This document shows, piece by piece, positions 34,578 to 43,197 of a DNA stretch of 53,782 nt. The notes under the pieces were generated by a model. It was not told where the DNA came from. It ran no database searches and was given only the letters and a program-made list of their open reading frames with translations. The DNA is from Bacteroides sp. (GTDB lineage Bacteria > Bacteroidota > Bacteroidia > Bacteroidales > Bacteroidaceae), in contig JASLCG010000081.1 of NCBI GenBank assembly GCA_030151885.1, forward strand, positions 1 through 53,782, read 5' to 3'. Both the position numbers and the translations under genes were made by a program. The number at the start of each line of letters is the position of its first letter. The first letter of the stretch is position 1.

Positions 34578-35159
34578 ATGGCTAACAAAAGTGTTAAAGG
34601 AACTCAGACAGAAAAGAATTTGTTAACATCATTCGCTGGTGAATCTCAAGCTCATATGAGATATATGTATTTTGCTAAGCAAGCGAAAAAAGAAGGTTAT
34701 GAACAAATATCTGCAATTTTTACAGAAACTGCTAATCAAGAAACAGAACACGCAAAACGTATGTTTAAATATCTTGAGGGAGGCGCTGTAGAAATTACTG
34801 CTGCATATCCAGCTGGTGTTATTGGTACAACGCTTGAGAATCTACAAGAAGCTGCTGCTGGTGAGCATGAAGAGTGGTCTGATATGTATCCAAAATTTGC
34901 AGATATTGCAGAAGAGGAAGGTTTTAAAGAAATTGCTACAATGTATAGAGCTATTGTAGTAGCTGAGAAAGCACACGAAGAGCGTTATCGTAAATTTATT
35001 GATAATATTAAAGATGCTAGCGTGTTTGCTAAAGAGGGTGAAGTAGTTTGGCAATGCCGTAACTGTGGTTACCTATACTCAGGTAAAAAAGCTCCTCAAA
35101 AATGTCCAGCTTGTTTACATCCACAAGCTTATTTTGAAATTGCTAAAACAAACTATTAA
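34578..35159 (+). CDS. rbr: Rubrerythrin
   Basis: The 193-aa protein has a ferritin-like di-iron domain (about 1-150) with carboxylate and His ligands in FAGESQAHMRY, ETEHAKRMF and AEKAHEERY. A C-terminal rubredoxin-like Fe(SCys)4 domain has Cys160, Cys163, Cys176 and Cys179 (CRNC, CPAC). Rubrerythrin reduces hydrogen peroxide in the cytoplasm of anaerobes using electrons from rubredoxin or NADH-dependent reductases. All ligands are present. It has a good promoter and its own terminator, so it is monocistronic. A stand-alone rubredoxin at 20573-20737 is a plausible but unlinked partner. Confidence 0.97.
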   Translation: MANKSVKGTQTEKNLLTSFAGESQAHMRYMYFAKQAKKEGYEQISAIFTETANQETEHAKRMFKYLEGGAVEITAAYPAGVIGTTLENLQEAAAGEHEEWSDMYPKFADIAEEEGFKEIATMYRAIVVAEKAHEERYRKFIDNIKDASVFAKEGEVVWQCRNCGYLYSGKKAPQKCPACLHPQAYFEIAKTNY

Positions 35160-35173
35160 TTTAGTTTAAGTAT

Positions 35174-35207
35174 AAAAAAGGGTAATCAATGATTACCCTT
35201 TTTTTAT
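35174..35207 (+). terminator. Terminator of rubrerythrin
   Basis: A stem of AAAAAGGGTAATC and its complement with a short loop, followed by T's, lies about 15 bases after the stop. Confidence 0.88.
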
Positions 35208-35242
35208 GTCTAATAACTAGATTTTACTATGCTTATATACAG

Positions 35243-35326
35243 CTTGTTCATTGCCGACAAGTGTGAGCTTTGTTGCCGATATACCTCAGGCATGTCGGCG
35301 ACTAACAAGAGGTATATCGGCAACTA
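35243..35326. repeat. Four 22-bp-phased 7-bp words forming two interleaved inverted repeats
   Basis: TTGCCGA occurs at 35251 and 35273, and its inverted form occurs as TCGGCGA at 35295 and TCGGCAA at 35317. The four copies start exactly 22 bp apart. Copies 2 and 4 sit in a perfect 16-bp inverted repeat (35272-35287 with 35309-35324). Copies 1 and 3 sit in a 9-bp repeat with one mismatch (35251-35259 with 35293-35301). The arms therefore interleave as A-B-A'-B'. On the minus strand two adjacent 22-bp units agree at about 16 of 22 positions. The block is richer in GC than its surroundings and lies between the rubrerythrin terminator and the ispG stop. Its identity is unknown. Confidence 0.85.
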
Positions 35327-35339
35327 GTAAATAGTTACA

Positions 35340-37184
35340 CTACTCTTCTGTTTCAATATAGTCACCATGTTCTTTAATAAGCTCGATTAATCGCTCAACA
35401 GCATGGTCTTCTGGAATGTTTTTCTCAATACAAACCTTCTTTTTATAAAGGCTTATACGTCCTTTACCTGCGCCTACATATCCATAATCAGCATCAGCCA
35501 TTTCTCCAGGACCATTAACAATACATCCCATAACACCAATTTTGAGGCCTTTAAGATGTTTAGTTGCCTGTTTTACTCTAGCTACAGTTTTTTGTAGGTT
35601 AAATAGAGTTCTTCCACATCCAGGACATGAAATATATTCAGTTTTACTAGTTCTTACCCTTCCTGCCTGTAGAATACTAAATGCAGTTGAATCAACTTCG
35701 GAATGCGTTAGCTCTCCTTGATTAAATAGATATATACCATCACAAAAACCATCAATCATTAATGCTCCCATATCTACCGCAGATTTAATTTGTAGATTTT
35801 CTATATTATCTTCTTGGTAATGTTGGAAGAAGACTAAAGGGTTCTGTATGCCTTCACTGAGTAATAAGTGAGCTAAGGCTCTATGTTCACCCAGTCTGTT
35901 TTGATGGTTTGATTGAGAAATAATCACAACCTCAGGCTCTTTTTTTATTATATCTATCACCTCATCAGAAAACATAAGGTAGGGTATGAATAAGAACTTA
36001 AGCTCAGCATTGTTTTTCTGAAGTTCTTCTAATTGTTGGAAGTTAAAGGCTGGCCAAGTATTTGGCTCTCCCTTCCAAACATTAGCATCTAGAATATAAT
36101 CTGTAGCTTCTTTGTTTTCTGGTAGCTCTTGTCCTGCATATATATAGTCAGGTGTAAATTCAGGGTTAGTATTGTTTTTCCCATCCATTCTATCAGCAAT
36201 GACAACAGGGACGTTATCGCCACCAATATTTCTTATTGCTTTAGTAACTCTTCTTTCAGGAGCGAAGTAGTTAAATTTATCAGATTCAACGCCAGGAATA
36301 TATTGGTGGTCTTTTTTAGTCAAAACGTAGTCAACCAATTTTCTTGCAACAGGAATTTCTGCTTCAGGCTCTTCGCTTAACGAAACACGTATTGTATCTC
36401 CAATACCATCGGAAAGCATAGCTCCAATCCCAACAGCAGATTTAATTCTTCCGTCCTCTCCTTCGCCAGCTTCTGTTACTCCTAAGTGAATTGGATAGTT
36501 CATTCCCTCTTTCTCTAAGGTAGCAGCTAATAGACGAATGGTTTGAACCATCACAACCGTGTTAGAGGCTTTGATAGAGATAACTACATCGTTGAAGTTT
36601 TCTTCTTTACAGATACGTAAGAACTCCATACAAGACTCTACCATTCCTGCAGGTGTATCTCCATAATGAGACATTATTCGGTCTGATAATGAGCCATGGT
36701 TAACTCCTATTCTAATAGCCGTATGATTTTCTTTACATATGTTTAAAAACTTTGTAAATCTATCGCGTAGTTTTTGCAGTTCAGTAGCGTATTCTTCTTC
36801 TGTATAGCTTAATTCTAAAAACTGACGTGCAGGGTCTACATAATTCCCTGGGTTTACTCTTACTTTTTCTGCAAATTGGGCTGCTACATCTGCTACATTT
36901 GGATTGAAATGAACATCAGCTACAAGTGGAGTCATGTAGTTGTCTTTTCTTAATCCCATGTTTATATTCATCAAGTTATTAGCCTCTCTAATCCCTTGAG
37001 TCGTTAATCTTACGTAGTCTGCACCAGCATCTACAATTCTTTTAACTTGAGCAATACTTGCTTCTGTATCTGTAGTCAATGTATTGGTCATTGACTGTAT
37101 TCTTATAGGGTTGTCTTTTCCAAGAGGTGTTGCTCCAATATTTGTCTCTGAGCTAACTCTTCTTGAGTAGTTAAATAAATCCAT
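35340..37184 (-). CDS. ispG: 4-hydroxy-3-methylbut-2-enyl diphosphate synthase, long form
   Basis: IspG (GcpE) is the penultimate enzyme of the MEP isoprenoid pathway, reducing cyclic MEcPP to HMBPP with a 4Fe-4S cluster. At 614 aa it is the long three-domain form, with an extra domain between the N-terminal TIM barrel and the cluster domain, as in Bacteroidetes, Chlamydiae and plants. The cluster ligands are Cys520 and Cys523 (SCPGCGRT) and Cys554 with Glu561 (GCIVNGPGE). The substrate-side motif NPIRIQSMTNTLTTD is near the start. Its ATG directly abuts the purE stop, so the two are co-transcribed. Fe-S dependence makes it oxygen-sensitive. Confidence 0.97.
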   Translation of the reverse strand: MDLFNYSRRVSSETNIGATPLGKDNPIRIQSMTNTLTTDTEASIAQVKRIVDAGADYVRLTTQGIREANNLMNINMGLRKDNYMTPLVADVHFNPNVADVAAQFAEKVRVNPGNYVDPARQFLELSYTEEEYATELQKLRDRFTKFLNICKENHTAIRIGVNHGSLSDRIMSHYGDTPAGMVESCMEFLRICKEENFNDVVISIKASNTVVMVQTIRLLAATLEKEGMNYPIHLGVTEAGEGEDGRIKSAVGIGAMLSDGIGDTIRVSLSEEPEAEIPVARKLVDYVLTKKDHQYIPGVESDKFNYFAPERRVTKAIRNIGGDNVPVVIADRMDGKNNTNPEFTPDYIYAGQELPENKEATDYILDANVWKGEPNTWPAFNFQQLEELQKNNAELKFLFIPYLMFSDEVIDIIKKEPEVVIISQSNHQNRLGEHRALAHLLLSEGIQNPLVFFQHYQEDNIENLQIKSAVDMGALMIDGFCDGIYLFNQGELTHSEVDSTAFSILQAGRVRTSKTEYISCPGCGRTLFNLQKTVARVKQATKHLKGLKIGVMGCIVNGPGEMADADYGYVGAGKGRISLYKKKVCIEKNIPEDHAVERLIELIKEHGDYIETEE

Positions 37185-37691
37185 TTAATTACATTTATAT
37201 TCAAATTTGATCTCTCGAAGCTCTTCATTTGCTTTCACAATTTTCTTCTTAAGACCTTCTTTATATTTAGAAAATAATTCTTCAATATCAGGGTTTGACG
37301 ATGCAAGTATTTGTGTTGCTAGTATAGCTGCATTTAATGCTCCATTAATACCTACAGTTGCCACAGGTATTCCAGGAGGCATCTGAACTATAGCTAAAAG
37401 GGCATCCATACCATCTAAAGTAGACTTAATAGGCACTCCTATAACAGGAAGTGTCGTTGATGCAGCTATAACTCCAGGTAAGTGAGCAGCCATTCCGGCA
37501 GCAGCAATAATTACTTTTATACCTCTACTTTTAGCGTTTTTTGAAAAATCTTCTACAGCCTCAGGTGTCCTATGTGCAGAAAGAGCGTTTATTTCAAAAG
37601 GTATATGCATATCATTAAAGAATTGTGCTGCTTTTTCCATGATAGGGAAATCAGAAGTACTCCCCATAATAATACTAACTACTGGTGTCAT
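37185..37691 (-). CDS. purE: N5-carboxyaminoimidazole ribonucleotide mutase (PurE)
   Basis: The 168-aa class I PurE converts N5-CAIR to CAIR in purine synthesis. Motifs are IIMGSTSDFPIMEKA, SAHRTPE (catalytic His), AAAGMAAHLPGVIAA and QMPPGIPVATVGI. Length and octamer-type sequence are standard. It sits directly before ispG with no gap, and after a terminator that follows gcvH. purK is not in the window. No promoter was recognised upstream, so read-through from gcvH is possible. Confidence 0.97.
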   Translation of the reverse strand: MTPVVSIIMGSTSDFPIMEKAAQFFNDMHIPFEINALSAHRTPEAVEDFSKNAKSRGIKVIIAAAGMAAHLPGVIAASTTLPVIGVPIKSTLDGMDALLAIVQMPPGIPVATVGINGALNAAILATQILASSNPDIEELFSKYKEGLKKKIVKANEELREIKFEYKCN

Positions 37692-37731
37692 AATGCAATT
37701 TAATTTATTTAGTTTAACTTTTAGAAAAATA

Positions 37732-37766
37732 AAAGTGCAGCTTTCCTATACGAAAAGCTGCACTTT
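37732..37766 (-). terminator. Terminator between gcvH and purE
   Basis: A 12-bp stem AAAGTGCAGCTT with an 11-base loop lies 24 bases after the gcvH stop. The minus-strand tail TTTTATTTTTC is T-rich. Read-through may supply purE-ispG. Confidence 0.78.
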
Positions 37767-37789
37767 CTCCGTATGATAAAATACTTGAT

Positions 37790-38170
37790 TTACTTATTAA
37801 TAATTTTTTTATAACCTTCGGCATCTAGTAGATGGTTAAAATCATCAGGATTTGTTGGTTTTACTTTAATTAACCAACCTTCTCCATAAGGGTCTTCATT
37901 TACAAGTTCTGGATTATCTTCTACAGCAGGATTCATTTCAATAATCTCTCCCGAAATAGGAATAAATAAGTCCGAAACTGTTTTCACGACCTCAATAGTA
38001 CCAAACACATCATTAGCTTCTAATGTTTCGCCAACTGTAAAAATATCTACGAAAACAATATCTCCAAGTTGATCTTGTGCATAATCAGTTATACCAATAT
38101 ATGCTACATCTCCATCTTTGCGAACCCACTCATGTTCATTTGTGTACTGTAATTTTTCAGGGAATTTCAT
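37790..38170 (-). CDS. gcvH: Glycine cleavage system H protein
   Basis: The 126-aa lipoyl carrier shuttles the aminomethyl group between the P, T and L proteins of glycine cleavage. The lipoylation site is Lys63 in EVVKTVSDL, and the conserved N-terminus YTNEHEWVRKDGDVAYIGITDYA is present. gcvP and gcvT are not nearby, as is common in Bacteroidetes, where gcvH sits beside purE. It starts 23 bases after the PAP2-like gene and so probably belongs to the rpoN transcript. Confidence 0.97.
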   Translation of the reverse strand: MKFPEKLQYTNEHEWVRKDGDVAYIGITDYAQDQLGDIVFVDIFTVGETLEANDVFGTIEVVKTVSDLFIPISGEIIEMNPAVEDNPELVNEDPYGEGWLIKVKPTNPDDFNHLLDAEGYKKIINK

Positions 38171-38193
38171 AGTTCAATACATTAAAGTTAATA

Positions 38194-39099
38194 TTATAGT
38201 AATTTATATGTAAATATAGTAGAAATATAATGATAAAACGTATTATTTAACGCAATAAGTGAGCAACTTAGCCCTACGAAGTAGCCTATAAGGACTTCAC
38301 CTACAGTATGTCGTTGTAAAATCATTCTAGCAGAGCCTAAAAGTCCAGCAATGATAGTTGATACGCATATAGCTGCTAGTGGATTATAAGAAAAAACATT
38401 AGAAAGTGCTATAATACCTCCTGTAACAGCACCTATAGCTGCCATGTGTTCACTAACTCTCCATTTTATATTAATGCAAAGATGAATAATCAAAATTAAA
38501 ATTGATGTTATGATTATAGCATTTAGATACCAAGGTAGTGCTTTTTTAAACATCATCATGGCACAGAATATATATGATACCAGTGTTAATATAAGAGGCA
38601 TATAACGCTGTTTTCTCCTGTTTAAAGTATCTAGTGGCATTGCATCGTATTCGTCTATAATACCTTTTACCTTAGCCTCTTTTCTCCATTTATATGGAAT
38701 TAAGAAGAAAAGTAAAAGTACACTAGTTATAGAGATGAAATTTGCATGAAGTGGGCTTTGTCCTAGTTCACTCACAACAATATATATGAATAAGTAACAT
38801 AAAGTACTTACCATAAATGCACCTATTAATTTATCGTATACCGATATTTTACTATTAAAGCTTAAGTGATTTATTTTGTGCAGAAAGAAAATGCTGATAA
38901 GTGGTAATACAATAGTAAATCTAAAAACAATATCTAAGACAAGAAATATGTCATACCTAGACAAAGTGAAAGTCAGGTGTGTAAATAGCAGTATTACTGC
39001 TAGCGATAAAAAAGGAACAGAAAAAGGTGTAAATATATATGATATGAACCTTGCTCCTATTTTAGCTGTTTTTAATCCTAATGTATTATTTAAATTCAT
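38194..39099 (-). CDS. PAP2-like membrane protein with altered catalytic motifs
   Basis: The 301-aa protein has about eight membrane helices and resembles the phosphatidic acid phosphatase type 2 superfamily only in its second half. The PSGH-equivalent reads SEHM (216-219) and the SRx5Hx3D motif is SARMILQRHTVGE, keeping Arg258 and His264 but with Glu268 instead of Asp. The KxxxxxxRP motif is not found. It may be a divergent lipid phosphatase or a non-catalytic relative. The gene abuts rpoN and precedes gcvH by 23 bases. I cannot assign a substrate. Confidence 0.75.
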   Translation of the reverse strand: MNLNNTLGLKTAKIGARFISYIFTPFSVPFLSLAVILLFTHLTFTLSRYDIFLVLDIVFRFTIVLPLISIFFLHKINHLSFNSKISVYDKLIGAFMVSTLCYLFIYIVVSELGQSPLHANFISITSVLLLFFLIPYKWRKEAKVKGIIDEYDAMPLDTLNRRKQRYMPLILTLVSYIFCAMMMFKKALPWYLNAIIITSILILIIHLCINIKWRVSEHMAAIGAVTGGIIALSNVFSYNPLAAICVSTIIAGLLGSARMILQRHTVGEVLIGYFVGLSCSLIALNNTFYHYISTIFTYKLL

Positions 39100-40539
39100 T
39101 TATCTTCTTAGTCTGGATTCTGGAATGTTAAGCTGCTCCCTATATTTAGCTACAGTTCTTCTTGAAATAGGGTGCCCTTTCTGTGCTAATATTTTGGCTA
39201 ATTGCATATCGGTGTAAGGCGATTTTTTATCCTCCTTATTAACACACTCTTCAAGCATTAGTTTTATTTTTCGAGTAGATGATTCTTTACCATCCCTATT
39301 AGTAAAGCTATCTCCAAAGAAATATTTCAATGGAAAGATTCCAAAGTTTGTTTGTACATACTTATTGTTACTAACTCTAGATATAGTTGAGATGTCTAAC
39401 CCTGTTTTATTGGCAACATCTTTCAATATCATGGGGGTGATTTTGCTTTCATCCCCATCTATAAAGAAGGGTCTTTGAAGGTCTATTATGGCTTGCATTG
39501 TAGACATTAAAGTGTTTTGCCTCTGTTTTATTGCATCTATAAAGTTCTGTGCCGAATCTAATCTTTGTTTTAGAAATAGCATTGCATCTTTAGACTCTTT
39601 AGATTGATTTTTTCTGTTTTTAGTATGTTCCTCAATCATAGCAGAAAACTCTGCATTTAGTTGTAGAGTAGGAACATTTCTGTTGTTGAGGCTTAAAGAG
39701 ATGTTATCATCAAATGTTTCAACAATAAAGTCAGGAATTATTTGTTGAAGATTCTTTTGGAGGGACTCTCCAAGCGAAGCTCCTGGCTTAGGGTTTAGCT
39801 TTGTAATCTCGTCTATTGCTTTTTGCAATGTGCGCTCGTCTATATTAAGTTTTTTTTCTATCTTATCCCAATGTTTTTTAGTAAATTCATCGTAGCACTC
39901 TTCTATAATCTTCTTCTCTAAAGCCATGGTTTCAACATTTGGCTTTCTTATAATCTGAATTAATAGGCACTCTTGTAGAGATCTACTACCGACGCCAGGA
40001 GGGTCAAATTGCTGTATCACTTGTAAGACCTCCTCTACTTGATTAGGGTCTACATCTATTCCCATGTATATAGCTAGCTCATCAGCAATGCTAACTAAGG
40101 ATTTTCTAAGTAATCCGTCGTCGTCTAGAGATCCAATAATATACTCCCCTACTTTTACTTGTGTTTCTGTAAGGCTTTGTTCACCAAGTTGGTTTTTAAG
40201 TATATCATAAAAAGATGTATCTTCAGAAAAAGGAATCTCTTCAGGCACCTCTTTTTTCGAGTAGTTTTGTTCTTTAAGTTTATAGTCAGGAATATCGTCT
40301 TCGGTAAGGTAATCTTCTAAAGAATTATACTCTATAGATTCCTCTTCTTGATTAATCTCCGATTGGTTATCCTCTTTTCCTTGTTCTAAAGCTGGATTTT
40401 CTAAAATTTCGGCATGAATCTTCTCTTCCAACTCTATGGTTGAAAGGTTCAAAAGCCTTACCACTTGAATTTGTTGAGGTGATAAGGTTTGTACTTGCTT
40501 TTGTGTTTGCGTTTGTACTTGTCTTGAAGTTTGAACCAT
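39100..40539 (-). CDS. rpoN: RNA polymerase sigma-54 factor
   Basis: The 479-aa protein has the Gln-rich region I (QQIQVVRLLNLSTIELEEKI, AEILENPALEQ) that binds activators, an acidic region II, the core-binding domain, and a C-terminal DNA-binding domain. The RpoN box reads RRTVAKYRE within SRRTVAKYREQLNIPESRLRR, matching the canonical ARRTVAKYRE. It directs polymerase to -24/-12 promoters opened by AAA+ activators, none of which is in the window. It is the first gene of the rpoN-PAP2-gcvH run, with its stop directly abutting the next start. Confidence 0.97.
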   Translation of the reverse strand: MVQTSRQVQTQTQKQVQTLSPQQIQVVRLLNLSTIELEEKIHAEILENPALEQGKEDNQSEINQEEESIEYNSLEDYLTEDDIPDYKLKEQNYSKKEVPEEIPFSEDTSFYDILKNQLGEQSLTETQVKVGEYIIGSLDDDGLLRKSLVSIADELAIYMGIDVDPNQVEEVLQVIQQFDPPGVGSRSLQECLLIQIIRKPNVETMALEKKIIEECYDEFTKKHWDKIEKKLNIDERTLQKAIDEITKLNPKPGASLGESLQKNLQQIIPDFIVETFDDNISLSLNNRNVPTLQLNAEFSAMIEEHTKNRKNQSKESKDAMLFLKQRLDSAQNFIDAIKQRQNTLMSTMQAIIDLQRPFFIDGDESKITPMILKDVANKTGLDISTISRVSNNKYVQTNFGIFPLKYFFGDSFTNRDGKESSTRKIKLMLEECVNKEDKKSPYTDMQLAKILAQKGHPISRRTVAKYREQLNIPESRLRR

Positions 40540-40564
40540 ACTTAATAATCTATAATCTTGCTTA

Positions 40565-40572
40565 CAAAAGTA
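40565..40572 (-). promoter_or_regulatory. Putative rpoN promoter (-7 element)
   Basis: TACTTTTG on the minus strand, 25 bases before the rpoN ATG. No -33 box was found. Confidence 0.5.
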
Positions 40573-40718
40573 CTTAAATGTTCTCTAATTTTTAATTTAA
40601 GCTTTATGCTATTTTCTGTGAATATACATTGATTAATTTTGTTTTACAAAATGTAGGGGTATTAACTCCCTTAATAAACATTATAAAACAAGCAGTATTA
40701 TTTAGTCAATCTTTTCTG

Positions 40719-40726
40719 TAAGTTTG
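40719..40726 (+). promoter_or_regulatory. Putative priA promoter very close to the start codon
   Basis: TAAGTTTG ends 11 bases before the priA ATG. If it is used, the transcript would start only a few bases before the ATG. Confidence 0.5.
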
Positions 40727-40737
40727 TATTTGTGGAT

Positions 40738-43194
40738 ATGAAACAATTTGTAGATGTGATATTGCCCCTTCCAATACCAAAGTTATTTACTTATGGTGTT
40801 GTTGATGATATGGTGGGGCGTTTTGATGTAGGGTGTAGAGTTATTGTACCTTTTGGTAATAAAAAATTCTATACGGCAATAGTATGTTCAATTCATACTA
40901 ATAAGCCCTTAGAGTATAAAGTAAAGCCTATTGAGACGATTATTGAAGAGTATCCTATTGTAACTCGTTTGCAGCTTAAGTTTTGGGAGTGGCTAGCTGG
41001 TTATTATATGTCCTCTTTAGGAGATGTGTATAAGGCTGCTTTACCTTCGGGGTTAAAACTGGAGAGTGAAACAAGGGTAGAGCTCAACGTTGATTATGTA
41101 GGTGACGCTGATTTATCTGCAAACGAACTTAAAATATTAGATTTACTTTCTGAAGAACCTAGTCAATACTTGACTAAAGTTGCTAAAACCCTTCAAATAG
41201 ATAATATACTACCTATAGCGAATAAGCTGTTAGAGCGAGGAGCTATATTTTTAAAGGAAGAGCTTGTAGAAAGCTATAAGCCTAAGGTAGAACTTCGTAT
41301 AAGGTTAACTGAAAAATATAAAGGACTTGAAAAACTTGAAGAGTTATTCTCGGACTTATCTAATGCTCCTAAGCAATTAGATATTATAATGAAATATCTA
41401 GAACTATCGGGCCTTTTAAAAGGTAACACAAGAGAGGTGTTGAAATCGAAGTTACTAAATGCTGCTAATGCTGCTTATGCCAGTTTAAATGCGTTGTATC
41501 AAAAAGGAGTATTAGAGGAATATCAAGTTGAAATAGGTCGTTTAATAGATGAGGGTGTTGACGAGAATCAGGCTTATCAATTAAATCCTCATCAGCAAGA
41601 GGCTTATAGACAAATTTCAGATTCTTTTTTTAAAACACCTGTAACACTTTTGTATGGTGTTACGTCGAGTGGTAAAACAGAAGTTTATATTCATCTCATT
41701 GAAGAGTGTATTAATAGTGGCAAACAAGTGCTATACTTAGTTCCAGAAATAGCCTTGACAACTCAGATAACTACTCGCTTAAAACGAGTTTTTGGAGATA
41801 AACTAGGTGTGTATCATTCTAAATTCCCTGATGCTGAACGGGTGGAAATTTGGAAGAAACAGCTTAGTAGTACTCCATATCAAGTTATTTTAGGGGTTAG
41901 ATCATCGGTCTTATTACCCTTTAATAATTTAGGATTGATAATAGTTGATGAAGAGCATGAAACCACATATAAGCAGCAAGACCCTGCTCCTAGATATCAT
42001 GCTAGAGATGCTGCCATAGTACTTGCTACTATGTTTAAAGCAAACGTACTGCTAGGAACTGCAACCCCATCAATAGAAAGCTGGTACAATGCTAGTACGG
42101 GTAAGTATGGACTAGTAAAGTTAACAGAGCGGTATAAAGAGATTGAGCTACCCGAAATTGTTGCTGTTGATATTTATGATTTAAAACGGAAAAAGAGAAT
42201 GTCTGGGCAATTCTCTCCGCTGTTGCTTTCTGAAATGAAAGATGCATTAGAGCAAAATGAGCAAGTGATTTTATTCCAAAATAGAAGAGGATTTGCCCCC
42301 CTTATGGAGTGTAATACTTGTGGATGGGTTCCTAAATGTATTAATTGTGATGTGAGTTTAACGTTTCATAAAAGAGCAAATGAGTTGACTTGTCATTATT
42401 GCGGACATGCTCAACCTGTTCCCGTAAAGTGTCCTGCTTGTGATGGATTAGATCTTCTTTATAGAGGTTTTGGTACAGAAAAAGTTGAGGATGAAATAAA
42501 AGAGGTTTTTCCCGATGCTAGAGTTGCTAGAATGGACTTAGATACAACAAGAACAAGAAGTAGTTACGAGAAAATTATTTCTGATTTCCAAGAAGGAAGA
42601 ACCAATATTTTAATTGGAACCCAGATGGTTTCTAAGGGACTTGACTTTAATGATGTGAGTGTTGTAGGTATTTTGAATGCAGATACAATGTTGAATTACC
42701 CAGATTTTAGATCTTACGAGCGTGCTTATCAGTTAATGGCGCAAGTTTCTGGACGAGCAGGAAGACATGGTAAAAGAGGACGTGTTATTCTGCAAACAAG
42801 AAGTATTGAGCATCCTATTATACCACAAGTAATACATAATAGATACGAAGAAATGGTAGATAGCCAGCTCGAGGAGCGAGAGCTTTTTCATTATCCTCCT
42901 TTTTATAGACTGATATATGTCTTTCTGAAACATAGGGATGAGGCTAAGCTAGATCAGGCTACTAGATATATGGCTCAACAGCTTAAAGCCATTTTTGGAG
43001 ACAGGGTTTTGGGCCCAGATAAGCCTCCTGTAGGAAGAATTCAGACTTATTATATCAAAAAGATTGTATTGAAAGTCGAACGAACTGCATCTATGAAGCA
43101 GGTTAAAAAGATATTATTTGATGTCAAAGAGCATATATTGACGAGTAAAAATTATAAATCAGTCGTAGTATATTACGATGTAGATCCAATGTAA
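40738..43194 (+). CDS. priA: Primosomal replication restart helicase PriA
   Basis: The 818-aa (ATG start) superfamily 2 helicase recognises stalled forks and reloads the replisome. An N-terminal 3'-DNA-binding domain (to ~110) and a winged-helix region precede the helicase lobes: Walker A GVTSSGKTEVY, Walker B VDEEHETTYKQ and the later QMVSKGLDF and QVSGRAGRHGKRG. The zinc-binding insert has eight cysteines in CNTCGW, CINC, CHYCG and CPAC. All parts are intact. A GTG two codons upstream is in frame but lies against the promoter. The phosphatase gene begins 3 bases after the stop. Confidence 0.97.
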   Translation: MKQFVDVILPLPIPKLFTYGVVDDMVGRFDVGCRVIVPFGNKKFYTAIVCSIHTNKPLEYKVKPIETIIEEYPIVTRLQLKFWEWLAGYYMSSLGDVYKAALPSGLKLESETRVELNVDYVGDADLSANELKILDLLSEEPSQYLTKVAKTLQIDNILPIANKLLERGAIFLKEELVESYKPKVELRIRLTEKYKGLEKLEELFSDLSNAPKQLDIIMKYLELSGLLKGNTREVLKSKLLNAANAAYASLNALYQKGVLEEYQVEIGRLIDEGVDENQAYQLNPHQQEAYRQISDSFFKTPVTLLYGVTSSGKTEVYIHLIEECINSGKQVLYLVPEIALTTQITTRLKRVFGDKLGVYHSKFPDAERVEIWKKQLSSTPYQVILGVRSSVLLPFNNLGLIIVDEEHETTYKQQDPAPRYHARDAAIVLATMFKANVLLGTATPSIESWYNASTGKYGLVKLTERYKEIELPEIVAVDIYDLKRKKRMSGQFSPLLLSEMKDALEQNEQVILFQNRRGFAPLMECNTCGWVPKCINCDVSLTFHKRANELTCHYCGHAQPVPVKCPACDGLDLLYRGFGTEKVEDEIKEVFPDARVARMDLDTTRTRSSYEKIISDFQEGRTNILIGTQMVSKGLDFNDVSVVGILNADTMLNYPDFRSYERAYQLMAQVSGRAGRHGKRGRVILQTRSIEHPIIPQVIHNRYEEMVDSQLEERELFHYPPFYRLIYVFLKHRDEAKLDQATRYMAQQLKAIFGDRVLGPDKPPVGRIQTYYIKKIVLKVERTASMKQVKKILFDVKEHILTSKNYKSVVVYYDVDPM

Positions 43195-43197
43195 ATT

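Noticed and set aside
35251..35323. CRISPR-like reading of the 22-bp-phased repeat
   Set aside because: The repeated word is only 7 bp, half the copies are inverted, the intervals are too short for spacers, and no cas gene is present.
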